A stretch of DNA of 64,000 nucleotides from Pseudomonas sp. PDM15 (lineage in GTDB: Bacteria; Pseudomonadota; Gammaproteobacteria; Pseudomonadales; Pseudomonadaceae). Shown piece after piece: positions 46,128-54,470 of the stretch. The translations under genes were made by a program, and so were the position numbers. How positions within the stretch are numbered: position 1 is the first letter of the stretch; every line of letters starts with the position of its first letter. The stretch lies in NCBI RefSeq assembly GCF_014851565.1, contig NZ_JACVAA010000007.1, positions 1 through 64,000 on the forward strand. The letters run 5' to 3'. The notes below the pieces were generated by a model. The model had not been told where the DNA came from. It saw nothing but the letters and a program-made list of their open reading frames with translations, and did no database searches.

Positions 46128-47549
46128 ATGAAGCTGTCCATGCCCCGTTACGATCAAGCCCCCGTTCTGGTGGTGGGCGATGTCATGCTCGACCGTTACT
46201 GGCATGGCGGTACGTCGCGCATCTCGCCGGAAGCGCCGGTGCCGGTGGTCAAGGTCGAGCAGATCGAGGATCGTCCGGGCGGCGCCGCCAACGTCGCGTT
46301 GAACATCGCCGCCCTTGGCGCGCCCGCGTTGCTGGTGGGCGTGACCGGCGAGGACGAGGCCGCCAACAGCCTCACCGATAGCCTCAACGCCGCCGGCGTA
46401 CGGGCGCACTTCCAGCGCATCGACGACCAGCCGACCATCGTCAAGCTGCGCGTCATGAGCCGTCACCAGCAACTGCTGCGCATGGACTTCGAAGAACCCT
46501 TCCGTACCGATGCCGCTGCCCTGGCCAAGGACGTCGACGGCCTGCTCTCCGGGGTCAAGGTGCTGGTGCTGTCCGACTACGGCAAGGGCGCGCTGCAGAA
46601 CCACCAGGCGCTGATCCAGCTCGCTCGCGCCCGCGGCATCGCCGTGCTGGCCGACCCCAAGGGCAAGGATTTTTCCATCTACCGCGGCGCCAGCCTGATC
46701 ACTCCCAACCTCAACGAGTTCGAGACCATCGTCGGGCCCTGCACCGACGAGGCCGAGCTGGTGGCCAAGGGCGCCAAGCTGATGCGCGAGCTGGAGCTGG
46801 GAGCGCTGCTGGTGACCCGCGGCGAGCATGGCATGACCCTGCTGCGCCCGGACCACGCGCCGCTGCACCTGCCGGCCCGCGCCCGCGAGGTGTTCGATGT
46901 GACCGGCGCCGGCGATACGGTGATCTCCACCCTGGCTGCCTCCATCGCCGCCGGCGAGGACCTGCCGCAGGCCGTGGCTCTGGCCAACCTGGCTGCGGGT
47001 ATCGTGGTCGGCAAGCTGGGCACCGCCGCCATCAGCGCCCCTGAACTGCGCCGCGCGGTACAGCGCGAGCAGGGCTCCGAACGCGGTGTGCTGGGCCTGG
47101 AGCAGCTGCTGGTGGCCATTGAAGACGCCCGCGCCCATGGCGAGAAGATCGTCTTCACCAACGGCTGCTTCGACATTCTGCATGCCGGTCACGTGACCTA
47201 CCTGGAGCAGGCTCGTGCCCAGGGCGATCGCCTGGTGCTGGCGGTAAACGACGACGCCTCGGTGTCGCGCCTCAAGGGCCCCGGTCGGCCGATCAACTCG
47301 GTGGACCGACGCATGGCTGTGCTCGCCGGGCTCGGCGCGGTGGACTGGGTGGTGAGCTTCAGCGAAAACACTCCGGAGAACTTGCTGCGCGCGGTACAGC
47401 CTGATGTGCTGGTGAAGGGCGGCGACTACGGCATCGACCAGGTAGTCGGCGCCGATATAGTGCGCGCCTATGGCGGCGAGGTGCGGGTGCTGGGGCTGGT
47501 GGAGAACAGCTCGACCACCGCCATCGTCGAGAAGATCCGCAGCAAGTGA
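46128..47549 (+). CDS. hldE: Bifunctional heptose 7-phosphate kinase / heptose 1-phosphate adenylyltransferase
   Basis: A 473-aa fusion enzyme that makes ADP-D-glycero-beta-D-manno-heptose, the donor precursor for WaaC and WaaF. The N-terminal PfkB-type kinase (about 1-320) has DVMLDRYWHG, GGAANVALN and the VTGAGDTVIST active site; the C-terminal cytidylyltransferase-fold domain (about 340-473) has TNGCFDILHAGH with His352-x-x-His355. Length is exactly that of typical HldE. A long open frame upstream is not used; the conserved start is MKLSMPRYDQAP. Confidence 0.96.
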   Translation: MKLSMPRYDQAPVLVVGDVMLDRYWHGGTSRISPEAPVPVVKVEQIEDRPGGAANVALNIAALGAPALLVGVTGEDEAANSLTDSLNAAGVRAHFQRIDDQPTIVKLRVMSRHQQLLRMDFEEPFRTDAAALAKDVDGLLSGVKVLVLSDYGKGALQNHQALIQLARARGIAVLADPKGKDFSIYRGASLITPNLNEFETIVGPCTDEAELVAKGAKLMRELELGALLVTRGEHGMTLLRPDHAPLHLPARAREVFDVTGAGDTVISTLAASIAAGEDLPQAVALANLAAGIVVGKLGTAAISAPELRRAVQREQGSERGVLGLEQLLVAIEDARAHGEKIVFTNGCFDILHAGHVTYLEQARAQGDRLVLAVNDDASVSRLKGPGRPINSVDRRMAVLAGLGAVDWVVSFSENTPENLLRAVQPDVLVKGGDYGIDQVVGADIVRAYGGEVRVLGLVENSSTTAIVEKIRSK

Positions 47550-47554
47550 CAGTC

Positions 47555-47584
47555 GCGGCCACCCTCGGTGGCCGCATTCTCTTT
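47555..47584 (+). terminator. Terminator of hldE
   Basis: GCGGCCACC-CTC-GGTGGCCGC, a perfect 9-bp stem, followed by ATTCTCTTT, starts 6 bp after the stop codon. It also lies at the 3' end of the convergent next gene. Confidence 0.8.
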
Positions 47585-48488
47585 ACCCGGCCAGGCGGCC
47601 GGGTTCCTTCTCCGCCTGACTCAGGCGCGCCTGCCAGTCCTTCCAGTGGATGCGCTCGTCGCGCACCAGCCAGCCGTCCTGGGCGGCGAAGCTTTCCGAG
47701 AGCCGGATGCCGCGCGTGCTGGTCGGCAGCAGCGTGCCCTTGCGCAGGATGAACAGCTCGGCACCGGGTTTGCCGTGCTGCAGCGGCAGCAGGTAGATAT
47801 CCGGGCGGCGGCGCTCCAGGCGCGCCACCAGCTCCTCGCCCTCCATGCGCTCATCGACATGGAACAGGCTGGGCTGGCGGCAGTCCTTCGGTAGCTCCAG
47901 GCGCAGATCGTAGACCAGTTGCAGCGAGGCGGTGGGCAGGTGCACGTAGGCGCGTGGGCGCTCCATCAGCATCAGGTTGCCGCATTGCACCGGGCGTGCG
48001 GCGCCGGACAGCGGGCTGAGGCGAAAGTGGTCGCTCTCGCGGTAGCGCAGCGCGCCCTGGTAGGGCGTCGGCAGCCAGGTGTCGGCGTAGCGGCCAGCCA
48101 GCCAGGTGCTGTCGTTTTCGAGCAGGCATTCCTCGGCGACTTCCTGGATGGCGGTGAGCAGCGGCAGGTTCAGCTCATGGGCCGGTACATAGCCGGAGAT
48201 CAGCTTGAGCACCACGTCGCCGCGATCCGGGCGCTGCTGGCGTACCAGCAGCCAGTAGTCGCGGCCCTGCCAGGCCAGGGTCAGGCGCACCGAGACGCCC
48301 AGATTGGCCAGCTCCAGGGCGAAGCGCTGGCTGTCCGCGACCTGCACCGGGCGGCGCCGCTCGAGCATCTGGGCGAAGTTCAGCGGCAGGCCGAGGCCGC
48401 GGTAGCTGAGCGCGTCCGCGCTGGCTTCGACATGCAGCGGCAGCGTCTTGAAATGACCGGGGGCTTTGCGGGCCAGCAGTCTCGACAT
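47583..48488 (-). CDS. Conserved hypothetical protein
   Basis: A 301-aa protein with no signal peptide, membrane helix or recognised catalytic motif. It has many aromatic and charged residues and repeated beta-strand-like segments (VSVRLTLAWQGRDYWLLVRQQ, VVLKLISGYVPAHELNLPLL). I recall similar proteins as widespread in Pseudomonas beside hldE and sometimes labelled as a metal ABC transporter ATPase, but there is no Walker A motif here, so that label would be wrong. It is convergent with hldE. Confidence 0.75.
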   Translation of the reverse strand: MSRLLARKAPGHFKTLPLHVEASADALSYRGLGLPLNFAQMLERRRPVQVADSQRFALELANLGVSVRLTLAWQGRDYWLLVRQQRPDRGDVVLKLISGYVPAHELNLPLLTAIQEVAEECLLENDSTWLAGRYADTWLPTPYQGALRYRESDHFRLSPLSGAARPVQCGNLMLMERPRAYVHLPTASLQLVYDLRLELPKDCRQPSLFHVDERMEGEELVARLERRRPDIYLLPLQHGKPGAELFILRKGTLLPTSTRGIRLSESFAAQDGWLVRDERIHWKDWQARLSQAEKEPGRLAG

Positions 48489-48571
48489 ATCGGCTCCTCA
48501 GGCGGCAGCCGTGGGGCTGCGGCGGATGGATGGGCGTATGTCGGTTCAGACCGCGCCCGGAGCCCTGCAGT

Positions 48572-49369
48572 TTAGCCGCGGATCACCGCGGCGGCGGTGG
48601 CCGCGTTTGCCGCCAGATGTTGCGGGTTGATGGTGCCGACGATGGCGGCGGTGACGCCGGGGTGGCCGAACACCAGCTCGAAGCTGGCGCGCACCGGGTC
48701 TGCCCCGGCGAGTACCGCATGCCCGCTGGCCAGGGCTTTCTTGACCAGGATGCCCTTGTGATAGGCGGCGGCATGGTCGAGCACGGCGCGTTCGCCCTGC
48801 TCGGCCAGGTTGTAGGTGACCATGGCGCAGTCGCCCCGCTGCAGGGCCAGCAGGCCCCCTTCCACGGTCTTGCCGGACAGGCCGAAGGCTCGAATCTTGC
48901 CCTCGCGCTTGAGCTCGGCCAGGGTCTCGTACAGGCCGCTTTCGCGCAGGATGGCGACGTCGTTGCCATCCGAATGGACCAGCAGCAGGTCGATGCGGTC
49001 GGTCTCCAGGCGCTGCAGGCTGCGCTCCAGGGAATAGCGCGCATGGCGCGGTGAGAAGTCGAAGCTGGACTGGCCGCCGATGAATTCCTCGCCGACCTTG
49101 CTGACGATCACCCAGTCCTCACGCTGGCCGCGCAGCAGCGGGCCGAGGCGCTCCTCGCTGACACCGTAGGCCGGTGCCGTGTCGATCAGGTTGATGCCCA
49201 GGCCTCGCGCCTGGTCGAGCAGGGCGCGGGCGGCGGCGTCATCGGGGATGGTGAAGCCGTTGGGGTACTTCACGCCCTGGTCGCGGCCCAGCTTGACCGT
49301 GCCCAGACCCAGCGGCGAGACGATCAGGCCGCTGTCGCCCAGCGGGCGGTGCAGGTCGTGCAGGCTCAT
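48572..49369 (-). CDS. Aldo/keto reductase
   Basis: A 265-aa NAD(P)H-dependent oxidoreductase of the AKR superfamily. The catalytic tetrad is in place: Asp63 and Tyr68 (LIDTAPAYG), Lys91 (IVSKVG) and His132 (LLVHSDG). It is shorter than the usual 300-330 aa. Physiological substrate unknown. The start ATG overlaps the stop of the upstream FAD oxidoreductase gene by 4 bp, so the two are translationally coupled and may share a pathway. A longer frame to 49747 was rejected because it lies inside that gene. Confidence 0.9.
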   Translation of the reverse strand: MSLHDLHRPLGDSGLIVSPLGLGTVKLGRDQGVKYPNGFTIPDDAAARALLDQARGLGINLIDTAPAYGVSEERLGPLLRGQREDWVIVSKVGEEFIGGQSSFDFSPRHARYSLERSLQRLETDRIDLLLVHSDGNDVAILRESGLYETLAELKREGKIRAFGLSGKTVEGGLLALQRGDCAMVTYNLAEQGERAVLDHAAAYHKGILVKKALASGHAVLAGADPVRASFELVFGHPGVTAAIVGTINPQHLAANAATAAAVIRG

Positions 49370-50541
49370 GGCAGCAGCTCCTCCCACACCGGCCTGGCCA
49401 GCGGCGGGCGTGGCAGTGCGGGCAGGGGCTCGCCGGCCAAGGGCTGTATACCGTCGCGCTGCAGCGCCGCGATGACCCGGTCGGCGAAGTCCGGCGACAG
49501 CGCCAGCTTGGTCGGCCAGCCCACCAGCAGGCGGCCCTGGTCGGCGAGGAAGGCGTTGTCCGGGCGTACCAGCCCGGACTGCGCCGGTTCGGCGCGGTCG
49601 ACGCGCAGGGTGGCCCAGCGGGCGCTGGACAGGTCGACCCAGGGCAGCAGATCGCCCAGTTCCTTCTGTGCGGCGCGAATCTGGGCCGCCTCGTCGCGGG
49701 CCACGCCATCGGCCTCGGCGATGTCGCCGCCCAGGTACCAGACCCACTGGCCGTCGGCGGCCGGGTGGCTGGTCACGGTGATGCGCGGCTTCGGCCCGCC
49801 GCCCAGGCAGTGGGCATACAGCGGCTTCAGGCTCGGGCCCTTGACCAGCACCATGTGCAGCGGACGCAGCTGCTGCCTGGGTTGCTCCAGGCCAAGGCTG
49901 GCGAGCAACTCGGCATTGCCGGCGCCGGCACTGAGCACGATGCGCTGGGCGCGGATCTCGCGACCGTCGATCTGCAGACCGATCACATCCCCGCCCTCAC
50001 GCAGCGGTGCGATTTCGCGAGCAGCCAGCAGGCTGTCGCCAGCCAGTTCGGCCAGGCGGGTGATCAGGCTGGACACGTCGAGCACCAGCTCGGCCAGGCG
50101 GTAGACTTTGCCCTTGAACTTTGGGTGTTGCAGCGCTGGCGGCAGCTGGTCGCCCTTGACCTGGTCGACCCTGCCGCGTACCGCCTTGCTGGCGAAGAAG
50201 CTGGTCAGGTTGCCGGCCAGGGTGCCCGGCGACCACAGGTAGTGGGCCTCGGACAGCAGGCGCACGCCGGAGAGGTCCAGCTCGCCATTGCCGGCCACGG
50301 CCTCGCGCCAGCGTCGCGGCATGTCGGCGATGGCTTCCGAGGCGCCGGTCAGCGCGCCGTGCAGGGCGTACTTGGCGCCGCCATGGATGATGCCCTGGGA
50401 CTTCAGACTCTGTCCGCCGCCGAGACTGGCGCTTTCCACCAGAACGGTGGAGTAGCCGAGCTGGCGCAGGCGGGCATTGAGCCAGAGGCCGGCGATACCG
50501 CCGCCGACGATCAGGATATCGGTGCTGAGGGATTGGGACAT
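49366..50541 (-). CDS. FAD-dependent oxidoreductase, DAO family
   Basis: A 391-aa flavoprotein with the N-terminal FAD-binding fold DILIVGGGIAGLWLNARLRQ followed by SLGGGQSLKSQGIIHGG, resembling glycerol-3-phosphate and D-amino acid oxidase relatives. No signal peptide or membrane helix is visible. Coupling to the aldo/keto reductase suggests a small redox pathway, with substrate unknown. A TATACT box lies 29 bp upstream. Confidence 0.88.
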   Translation of the reverse strand: MSQSLSTDILIVGGGIAGLWLNARLRQLGYSTVLVESASLGGGQSLKSQGIIHGGAKYALHGALTGASEAIADMPRRWREAVAGNGELDLSGVRLLSEAHYLWSPGTLAGNLTSFFASKAVRGRVDQVKGDQLPPALQHPKFKGKVYRLAELVLDVSSLITRLAELAGDSLLAAREIAPLREGGDVIGLQIDGREIRAQRIVLSAGAGNAELLASLGLEQPRQQLRPLHMVLVKGPSLKPLYAHCLGGGPKPRITVTSHPAADGQWVWYLGGDIAEADGVARDEAAQIRAAQKELGDLLPWVDLSSARWATLRVDRAEPAQSGLVRPDNAFLADQGRLLVGWPTKLALSPDFADRVIAALQRDGIQPLAGEPLPALPRPPLARPVWEELLP

Positions 50542-50569
50542 GCCGGGGCTCGCTGTGGAACAGGCGCGC

Positions 50570-50575
50570 AGTATA
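50570..50575 (-). promoter_or_regulatory. Candidate -10 box of the FAD oxidoreductase/AKR pair
   Basis: TATACT followed by GCGCGCC on the minus strand, about 29 bp before the ATG. The -35 at 17 bp is poor (ACCGGG). The same TATACTGC pattern precedes padR and the gene at 54324. Confidence 0.4.
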
Positions 50576-50586
50576 ACCCGCGTCCG

Positions 50587-50919
50587 TCAGTGCCCGGTGC
50601 TGCCGGAGAACAGCTGGATCACCAATACCCCGGCGATGATCAGGCCGATGCCGGCCAGGGCGGCCAAGTCGAGCTTCTGGCCGTAGATCAACAGGCCGGC
50701 GATACTGATCAGCACGATGCCCAAACCCGACCAGATGGCGTAGGTGACGCCCACCGGGATGCTCTTCATCACCAAGCTGAGCATCCAGAAGGCGATGCCA
50801 TAGCCGACCACCACCAGGATCAGCGGCAGCGGTTTGCTGAAGCCCTCCACGGCCTTGAGCGCGGTGGTGGCGATGACTTCGGCGACGATGGCGATGGCCA
50901 GGTACAGATAACCGCTCAT
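50587..50919 (-). CDS. Small multidrug resistance (SMR) efflux protein, EmrE-like
   Basis: A 110-aa protein with four membrane helices and the essential Glu14 (AIVAEVIATTALK). The YAIWSGLGIVLI stretch in helix 3 places it with the Qac/EmrE drug exporters rather than the guanidinium (SugE/Gdx) group. It exchanges protons for cationic compounds as a dual-topology dimer. The ATG at 50919 follows AAGGAG; an upstream ATG at 50979 is disregarded. It is divergent from waaA with only 58 bp between the starts. Confidence 0.93.
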   Translation of the reverse strand: MSGYLYLAIAIVAEVIATTALKAVEGFSKPLPLILVVVGYGIAFWMLSLVMKSIPVGVTYAIWSGLGIVLISIAGLLIYGQKLDLAALAGIGLIIAGVLVIQLFSGSTGH

Positions 50920-50977
50920 GGGCTTCTCCTTGGGACGGGGCGCATTGTGGCACGCCCCTTTGCTAAGCTGCGCGCCC

Positions 50978-52252
50978 ATGAATAGAACCCTCTACACCCT
51001 GATCCTGCACCTGGCCCTGCCGTTCATCTTCCTGCGCCTGCTATGGCGTGCCTGGCGCGCGCCGGCCTACGGCGCGCGCATCGGTGAGCGTTTCGCCGTC
51101 GGCCTACCGGCCTTCAGGGCCGGCGGTATCTGGATCCACGCCGTGTCGCTGGGCGAGAGCATCGCCGCCGCGCCGCTGATCCGTGAGTTGCTGGCGCGTC
51201 ACCCCGAGTTACCGATCACCGTCACCTGCATGACCCCGACCGGCTCCGAGCGCATCCAGGCGCTGTTCGGCGAACGCATCCAGCATTGCTACCTGCCGTA
51301 TGACCTGCACTGGGCCTGCGCGCGCTTCCTCGATCGCCTGCAACCGAAGCTGGCGGTAATCATGGAGACTGAGCTGTGGCCCAACCATATCCACGCCTGC
51401 CATCGGCGTGGCATTCCGGTGGCGCTGGCCAATGCGCGCCTGTCCGAGCGCTCGGCGCGCGGCTATGCACGTTTCGTCAGGCTCACCGCGCCGATGCTGG
51501 GTGAGCTAGATCTGATCGCCGCGCAGACCGAAGTCGAGGCAGAACGCTTTCGCCAGCTGGGTGCTCGCCCGACGTGCGTCGAGGTGACCGGCTCGATCAA
51601 GTTCGATCTCAGCGTCGATGCTGAACTGCCGCGCCGCGCCGCCGCGCTGCGTGAGCGCTGGGGTGCGGCCAGGCGGCCGGTGTGGATCGCCGCCAGCACC
51701 CATGCCGGCGAGGACGAGGTGATGCTGCAGGCTCATCGCCGGTTGCTCGACGAGCATCCCGAGGCGCTGCTGATCCTGGTACCGCGCCATCCCGAGCGCT
51801 TCGACCAGGTGTTCGAGCTGTGCCGTCGCGAAGGTTTCACCACGGTACGCCGCTCCACGGCAGAGGCGCCGGGCGCCGAGGTTCAGGTGCTGCTCGGCGA
51901 TACCCTGGGCGAGCTATTGTTCCTCTATGCCCTGGCCGATCTGGCGCTGGTCGGTGGCAGTCTGATCGCCAATGGCGGGCACAATCTGCTGGAGCCGGCG
52001 GCGCTGGGCAAGCCGCTGCTCAGCGGCCCGCATCTGTTCAACTTCCTGGAGATCGCCGCTCAGCTGCGTGGTGCGGGTGATCTGTTGGAGGTGGAGGATG
52101 CGGCCCAGTTGCATGCGGCGCTGCGCATGCTGTTCGCCGATCCGGCGCAGGCGCAGCAACGAGCGGCGGCCGGGCTGGCGGTGATGCGAGCCAACCAGGG
52201 CGCGCTGGCGCGTCTGCTCGGTGGGCTAGAGCGCTTGCTGGCGCGGGCGTAG
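50978..52252 (+). CDS. waaA: 3-deoxy-D-manno-octulosonic acid (Kdo) transferase
   Basis: A 424-aa GT30-family enzyme that transfers Kdo to lipid IVA, the base of the inner core. An N-terminal membrane anchor (about 5-22) is followed by YGARIGERFAVG, the HAVSLGES loop with the catalytic-type Glu, METELWPN and the C-terminal GGSLIANGGHNLLEPAALGKP donor site. Length is typical. It ends 27 bp inside the convergent next gene. Confidence 0.96.
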   Translation: MNRTLYTLILHLALPFIFLRLLWRAWRAPAYGARIGERFAVGLPAFRAGGIWIHAVSLGESIAAAPLIRELLARHPELPITVTCMTPTGSERIQALFGERIQHCYLPYDLHWACARFLDRLQPKLAVIMETELWPNHIHACHRRGIPVALANARLSERSARGYARFVRLTAPMLGELDLIAAQTEVEAERFRQLGARPTCVEVTGSIKFDLSVDAELPRRAAALRERWGAARRPVWIAASTHAGEDEVMLQAHRRLLDEHPEALLILVPRHPERFDQVFELCRREGFTTVRRSTAEAPGAEVQVLLGDTLGELLFLYALADLALVGGSLIANGGHNLLEPAALGKPLLSGPHLFNFLEIAAQLRGAGDLLEVEDAAQLHAALRMLFADPAQAQQRAAAGLAVMRANQGALARLLGGLERLLARA

Positions 52253-52768
52253 CAGCGCGCGCAAGGCCGCACCGGTACAGGCCAGGGCCAGGCAGGGCAG
52301 CCAGACCCAGCGTGCCTCCGAGATCAGCACGTCCAGCCCGCGCTGGCTGAAGAAGCCATGCACGAAGGGCGAGACCTCGATCGGTCGCCAGGGCAGAAAG
52401 AAGCGCTGCTCGCTCCAGGGCCACAGCCAGGCCACGCCCAGGCCGCCGTCGGTAGCGGCATCCAGCAGGCTGTGCGAGGCGGTGGCCAGGAAGATCCACA
52501 GGAAGGCCCTGAGCGGTCCGCAGTCGAGCAGGCGGCAGCACAGGGCGCCAAGCACTCCTGTCAATCCGGCGAATAGTAGCGAGTGACTGAAGCCCCGATG
52601 GCCGAAGGCGTCGGCATAGGCGATGCCGAACTTGAAGGCCAGCACATCGGTATCCGGCAGCAGGGTGAACAGCAGGCCCGCCAACAGCAGGCGCGGCGGC
52701 ACGATGCGCGGGCCGAGGGCGACACCCAGTGCCAGCAGCGGCAGCGGGTGGCTGATCAGGGTGGTCAC
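52226..52768 (-). CDS. YdjM/DUF457 family membrane-bound metal-dependent hydrolase
   Basis: A 180-aa membrane protein with about four or five helices and conserved polar motifs LLPDTDVL, GHRGFSHSLLF and ATASHSLLDA, whose His and Asp residues are thought to bind a metal in this family. Function is unknown; the family is often called predicted hydrolase or LexA-regulated YdjM. It starts with GTG overlapping the stop of the upstream gene by 4 bp and is convergent with waaA. Confidence 0.85.
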   Translation of the reverse strand: MTTLISHPLPLLALGVALGPRIVPPRLLLAGLLFTLLPDTDVLAFKFGIAYADAFGHRGFSHSLLFAGLTGVLGALCCRLLDCGPLRAFLWIFLATASHSLLDAATDGGLGVAWLWPWSEQRFFLPWRPIEVSPFVHGFFSQRGLDVLISEARWVWLPCLALACTGAALRALLRPRQQAL

Positions 52769-54324
52769 GAGTGTTCGTGCATGCGCGCCAGTTGTCGCTC
52801 CAGCAGCGACGGGTAGGGCTCGAGCAGGCGTTCGACGCAGCTGGCGCCCTCTGGGCTGGCGATGGCACGGATGCGCGCGCGCTGGCGCAGCAAGGGGTCA
52901 TCAGCGACGCTGCGCTGCACCAGCAGCAGGTTGCGGCTGTGCTGGGCCAGGGCCAGGGCATCCTGGGCCGCCTCGCTGAGTAGCACCTCGGCCTGGCTCG
53001 GGCTGATTTCCTCGTCGCTACGGGTCAGGCCCAGCTGCAGTTGCAGGGTGATGCCGCTGTCGGCCACCTCGATCTGCAGGGCGTGGCCTAGGGCGCGCAG
53101 CAGCTCGCCGCAGCACAGGGCGTGGGTCAGGTAGTCCTCGCCGCTCTGCGCGCTGTCGAACAGCAGCAGGCTGCTGCCGTCGTTGAGGGTGAACAGCTTG
53201 CCCTGATACAGCGCGGCGGCCTGTTCCAGGCAGTCGCGGTAGCGCTGCAGCAGTTCCATCAGGCGCGCGCGCGGCAGATGACGCAGCTGCTCCTGGGCGC
53301 CCAGCTGGATGGCCAGCACGGCGCTGCAGATCTGCTCTTGCGGCTCGAACGCAGTGACCGGTGGCGGCAGCGGCTCAGGCTCTGGCTCCTGGACATCCTG
53401 ATGCAGATCGCGCAGGTCGGCGAAAGGATCGTCTTCGTCGTGGCGTACGGTCGGCGCAGGGCGTGGCGCCGGTGCGGCGAATTCGTCCTGGTAGTCGTCG
53501 CTGTCGGCGCGCAGGTTCGATACGTCGAAGCCCGGTTCGCGCGGCTCGTCCTCGTGGAAGTCCTGCTCGTCATGCAGATCGAGGTCGGCGTACTCATCAT
53601 GCTCTTCGAGCTGTGGCTCGGGTTCCGGCTTCTCCGGTACCAGGCGAGCCTGTAGCTGGCGGGCGAGGTCGCCGATCTCGTCCTGGCGGCCGGCGCCGGG
53701 AGCGGGGTCGTCCGGATCGCGCAGCCACACGCGCAACTGCATCAGCGGCGTGGAGATATGCCGGCCGAGGCGTAGGCTCAGGGACATGGCCAGGGCCAGC
53801 AGGATCAGGCTGAGCAGGCCCATGCTCTGCAGACTGATGGTCATCGGTTGCTGGAACTGCTGCATGTCCAGGCTGATGCGCAACTGGCCGGCGATCACTT
53901 CCTGGAAGGTGATCGGAGTGGAGTACAGTCCGTCGGCTTCGCCGAGGATGCTCTGGGTCGGGCGCGATCCGGCCTCGGCGAGGATGCGGTTGTCCACGCT
54001 GTAGATGGCGGCATGGGCCACCAGCGGGTTCTTCGCCAGGTTGCTGAGCAGCACGTTGAGGCTGAGGATGTCGTTGGACACCAGCAGCTCGGTGGCCGAG
54101 GCGGCGGTCTGCACGGTCAGGCTCTGGCCGAGGGCGTCGGCCTGCTGCTGCATGGCCTGCTTGAACTGCATGCCCATCACCCAGGCGTAGATCACCAGCG
54201 CCAGGGCGACCAGCAGCAGACTGTGGCTGGCAATGCGCAGGGCGAGCGGCACGCGGCGCTGGCGCAGGGCATTGAACAGCAGCAGGAAGAAATTGTCGGG
54301 CTTGACCTGAACGGGCCGGTTCAC
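52765..54324 (-). CDS. AhpA/YtjB-type membrane protein with degenerate cyclase-like domain
   Basis: A 519-aa inner-membrane protein in the place of PA4961. A first helix (about 30-50), a periplasmic loop (about 51-162, SMP_2-like) and a second helix (about 164-187) resemble AhpA/YtjB. HAMP-like sequence (about 188-228) follows, then an acidic, Pro/Glu-rich linker (about 230-328). The C-terminal 190 residues (QICSAVLAIQLGAQEQL..., LFTLNDGSSLLLFDS) have the pattern of a class III nucleotide cyclase fold without obvious catalytic aspartates. It is divergent from serB and coupled to the YdjM-like gene. Role unknown; signal sensing is inferred. Confidence 0.75.
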   Translation of the reverse strand: MNRPVQVKPDNFFLLLFNALRQRRVPLALRIASHSLLLVALALVIYAWVMGMQFKQAMQQQADALGQSLTVQTAASATELLVSNDILSLNVLLSNLAKNPLVAHAAIYSVDNRILAEAGSRPTQSILGEADGLYSTPITFQEVIAGQLRISLDMQQFQQPMTISLQSMGLLSLILLALAMSLSLRLGRHISTPLMQLRVWLRDPDDPAPGAGRQDEIGDLARQLQARLVPEKPEPEPQLEEHDEYADLDLHDEQDFHEDEPREPGFDVSNLRADSDDYQDEFAAPAPRPAPTVRHDEDDPFADLRDLHQDVQEPEPEPLPPPVTAFEPQEQICSAVLAIQLGAQEQLRHLPRARLMELLQRYRDCLEQAAALYQGKLFTLNDGSSLLLFDSAQSGEDYLTHALCCGELLRALGHALQIEVADSGITLQLQLGLTRSDEEISPSQAEVLLSEAAQDALALAQHSRNLLLVQRSVADDPLLRQRARIRAIASPEGASCVERLLEPYPSLLERQLARMHEHS

Positions 54325-54358
54325 AGAGCGCGGCTCTTATCGACTGGAATTGCCGCGC

Positions 54359-54364
54359 AGTATA
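54359..54364 (-). promoter_or_regulatory. Candidate -10 box of the AhpA/YtjB-like gene
   Basis: TATACT followed by GCGCGGC, about 35 bp before the ATG at 54324 on the minus strand; no strong -35. Confidence 0.4.
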
Positions 54365-54421
54365 ACCACCACCCCCAGGCGGGCAAAGCGCCGCCCGTGC
54401 CATGGGCCGGGCGAAACGGGT

Positions 54422-54427
54422 TAGAAT
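54422..54427 (+). promoter_or_regulatory. Candidate -10 box of serB
   Basis: TAGAAT in GGTTAGAATGTGCGCC lies 43 bp before the serB TTG start. No -35 consensus is seen. Confidence 0.35.
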
Positions 54428-54470
54428 GTGCGCCTTTTCGCTGACCCATTTGCAAGCTGGAGTGTGCGCC

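Noticed and set aside
48572..49747. 391-codon version of the aldo/keto reductase frame
   Set aside because: The first 126 codons lie inside the FAD oxidoreductase gene and are Arg/Gly/Pro-rich noise; the AKR fold begins at MSLHDLHRPLGDSG.
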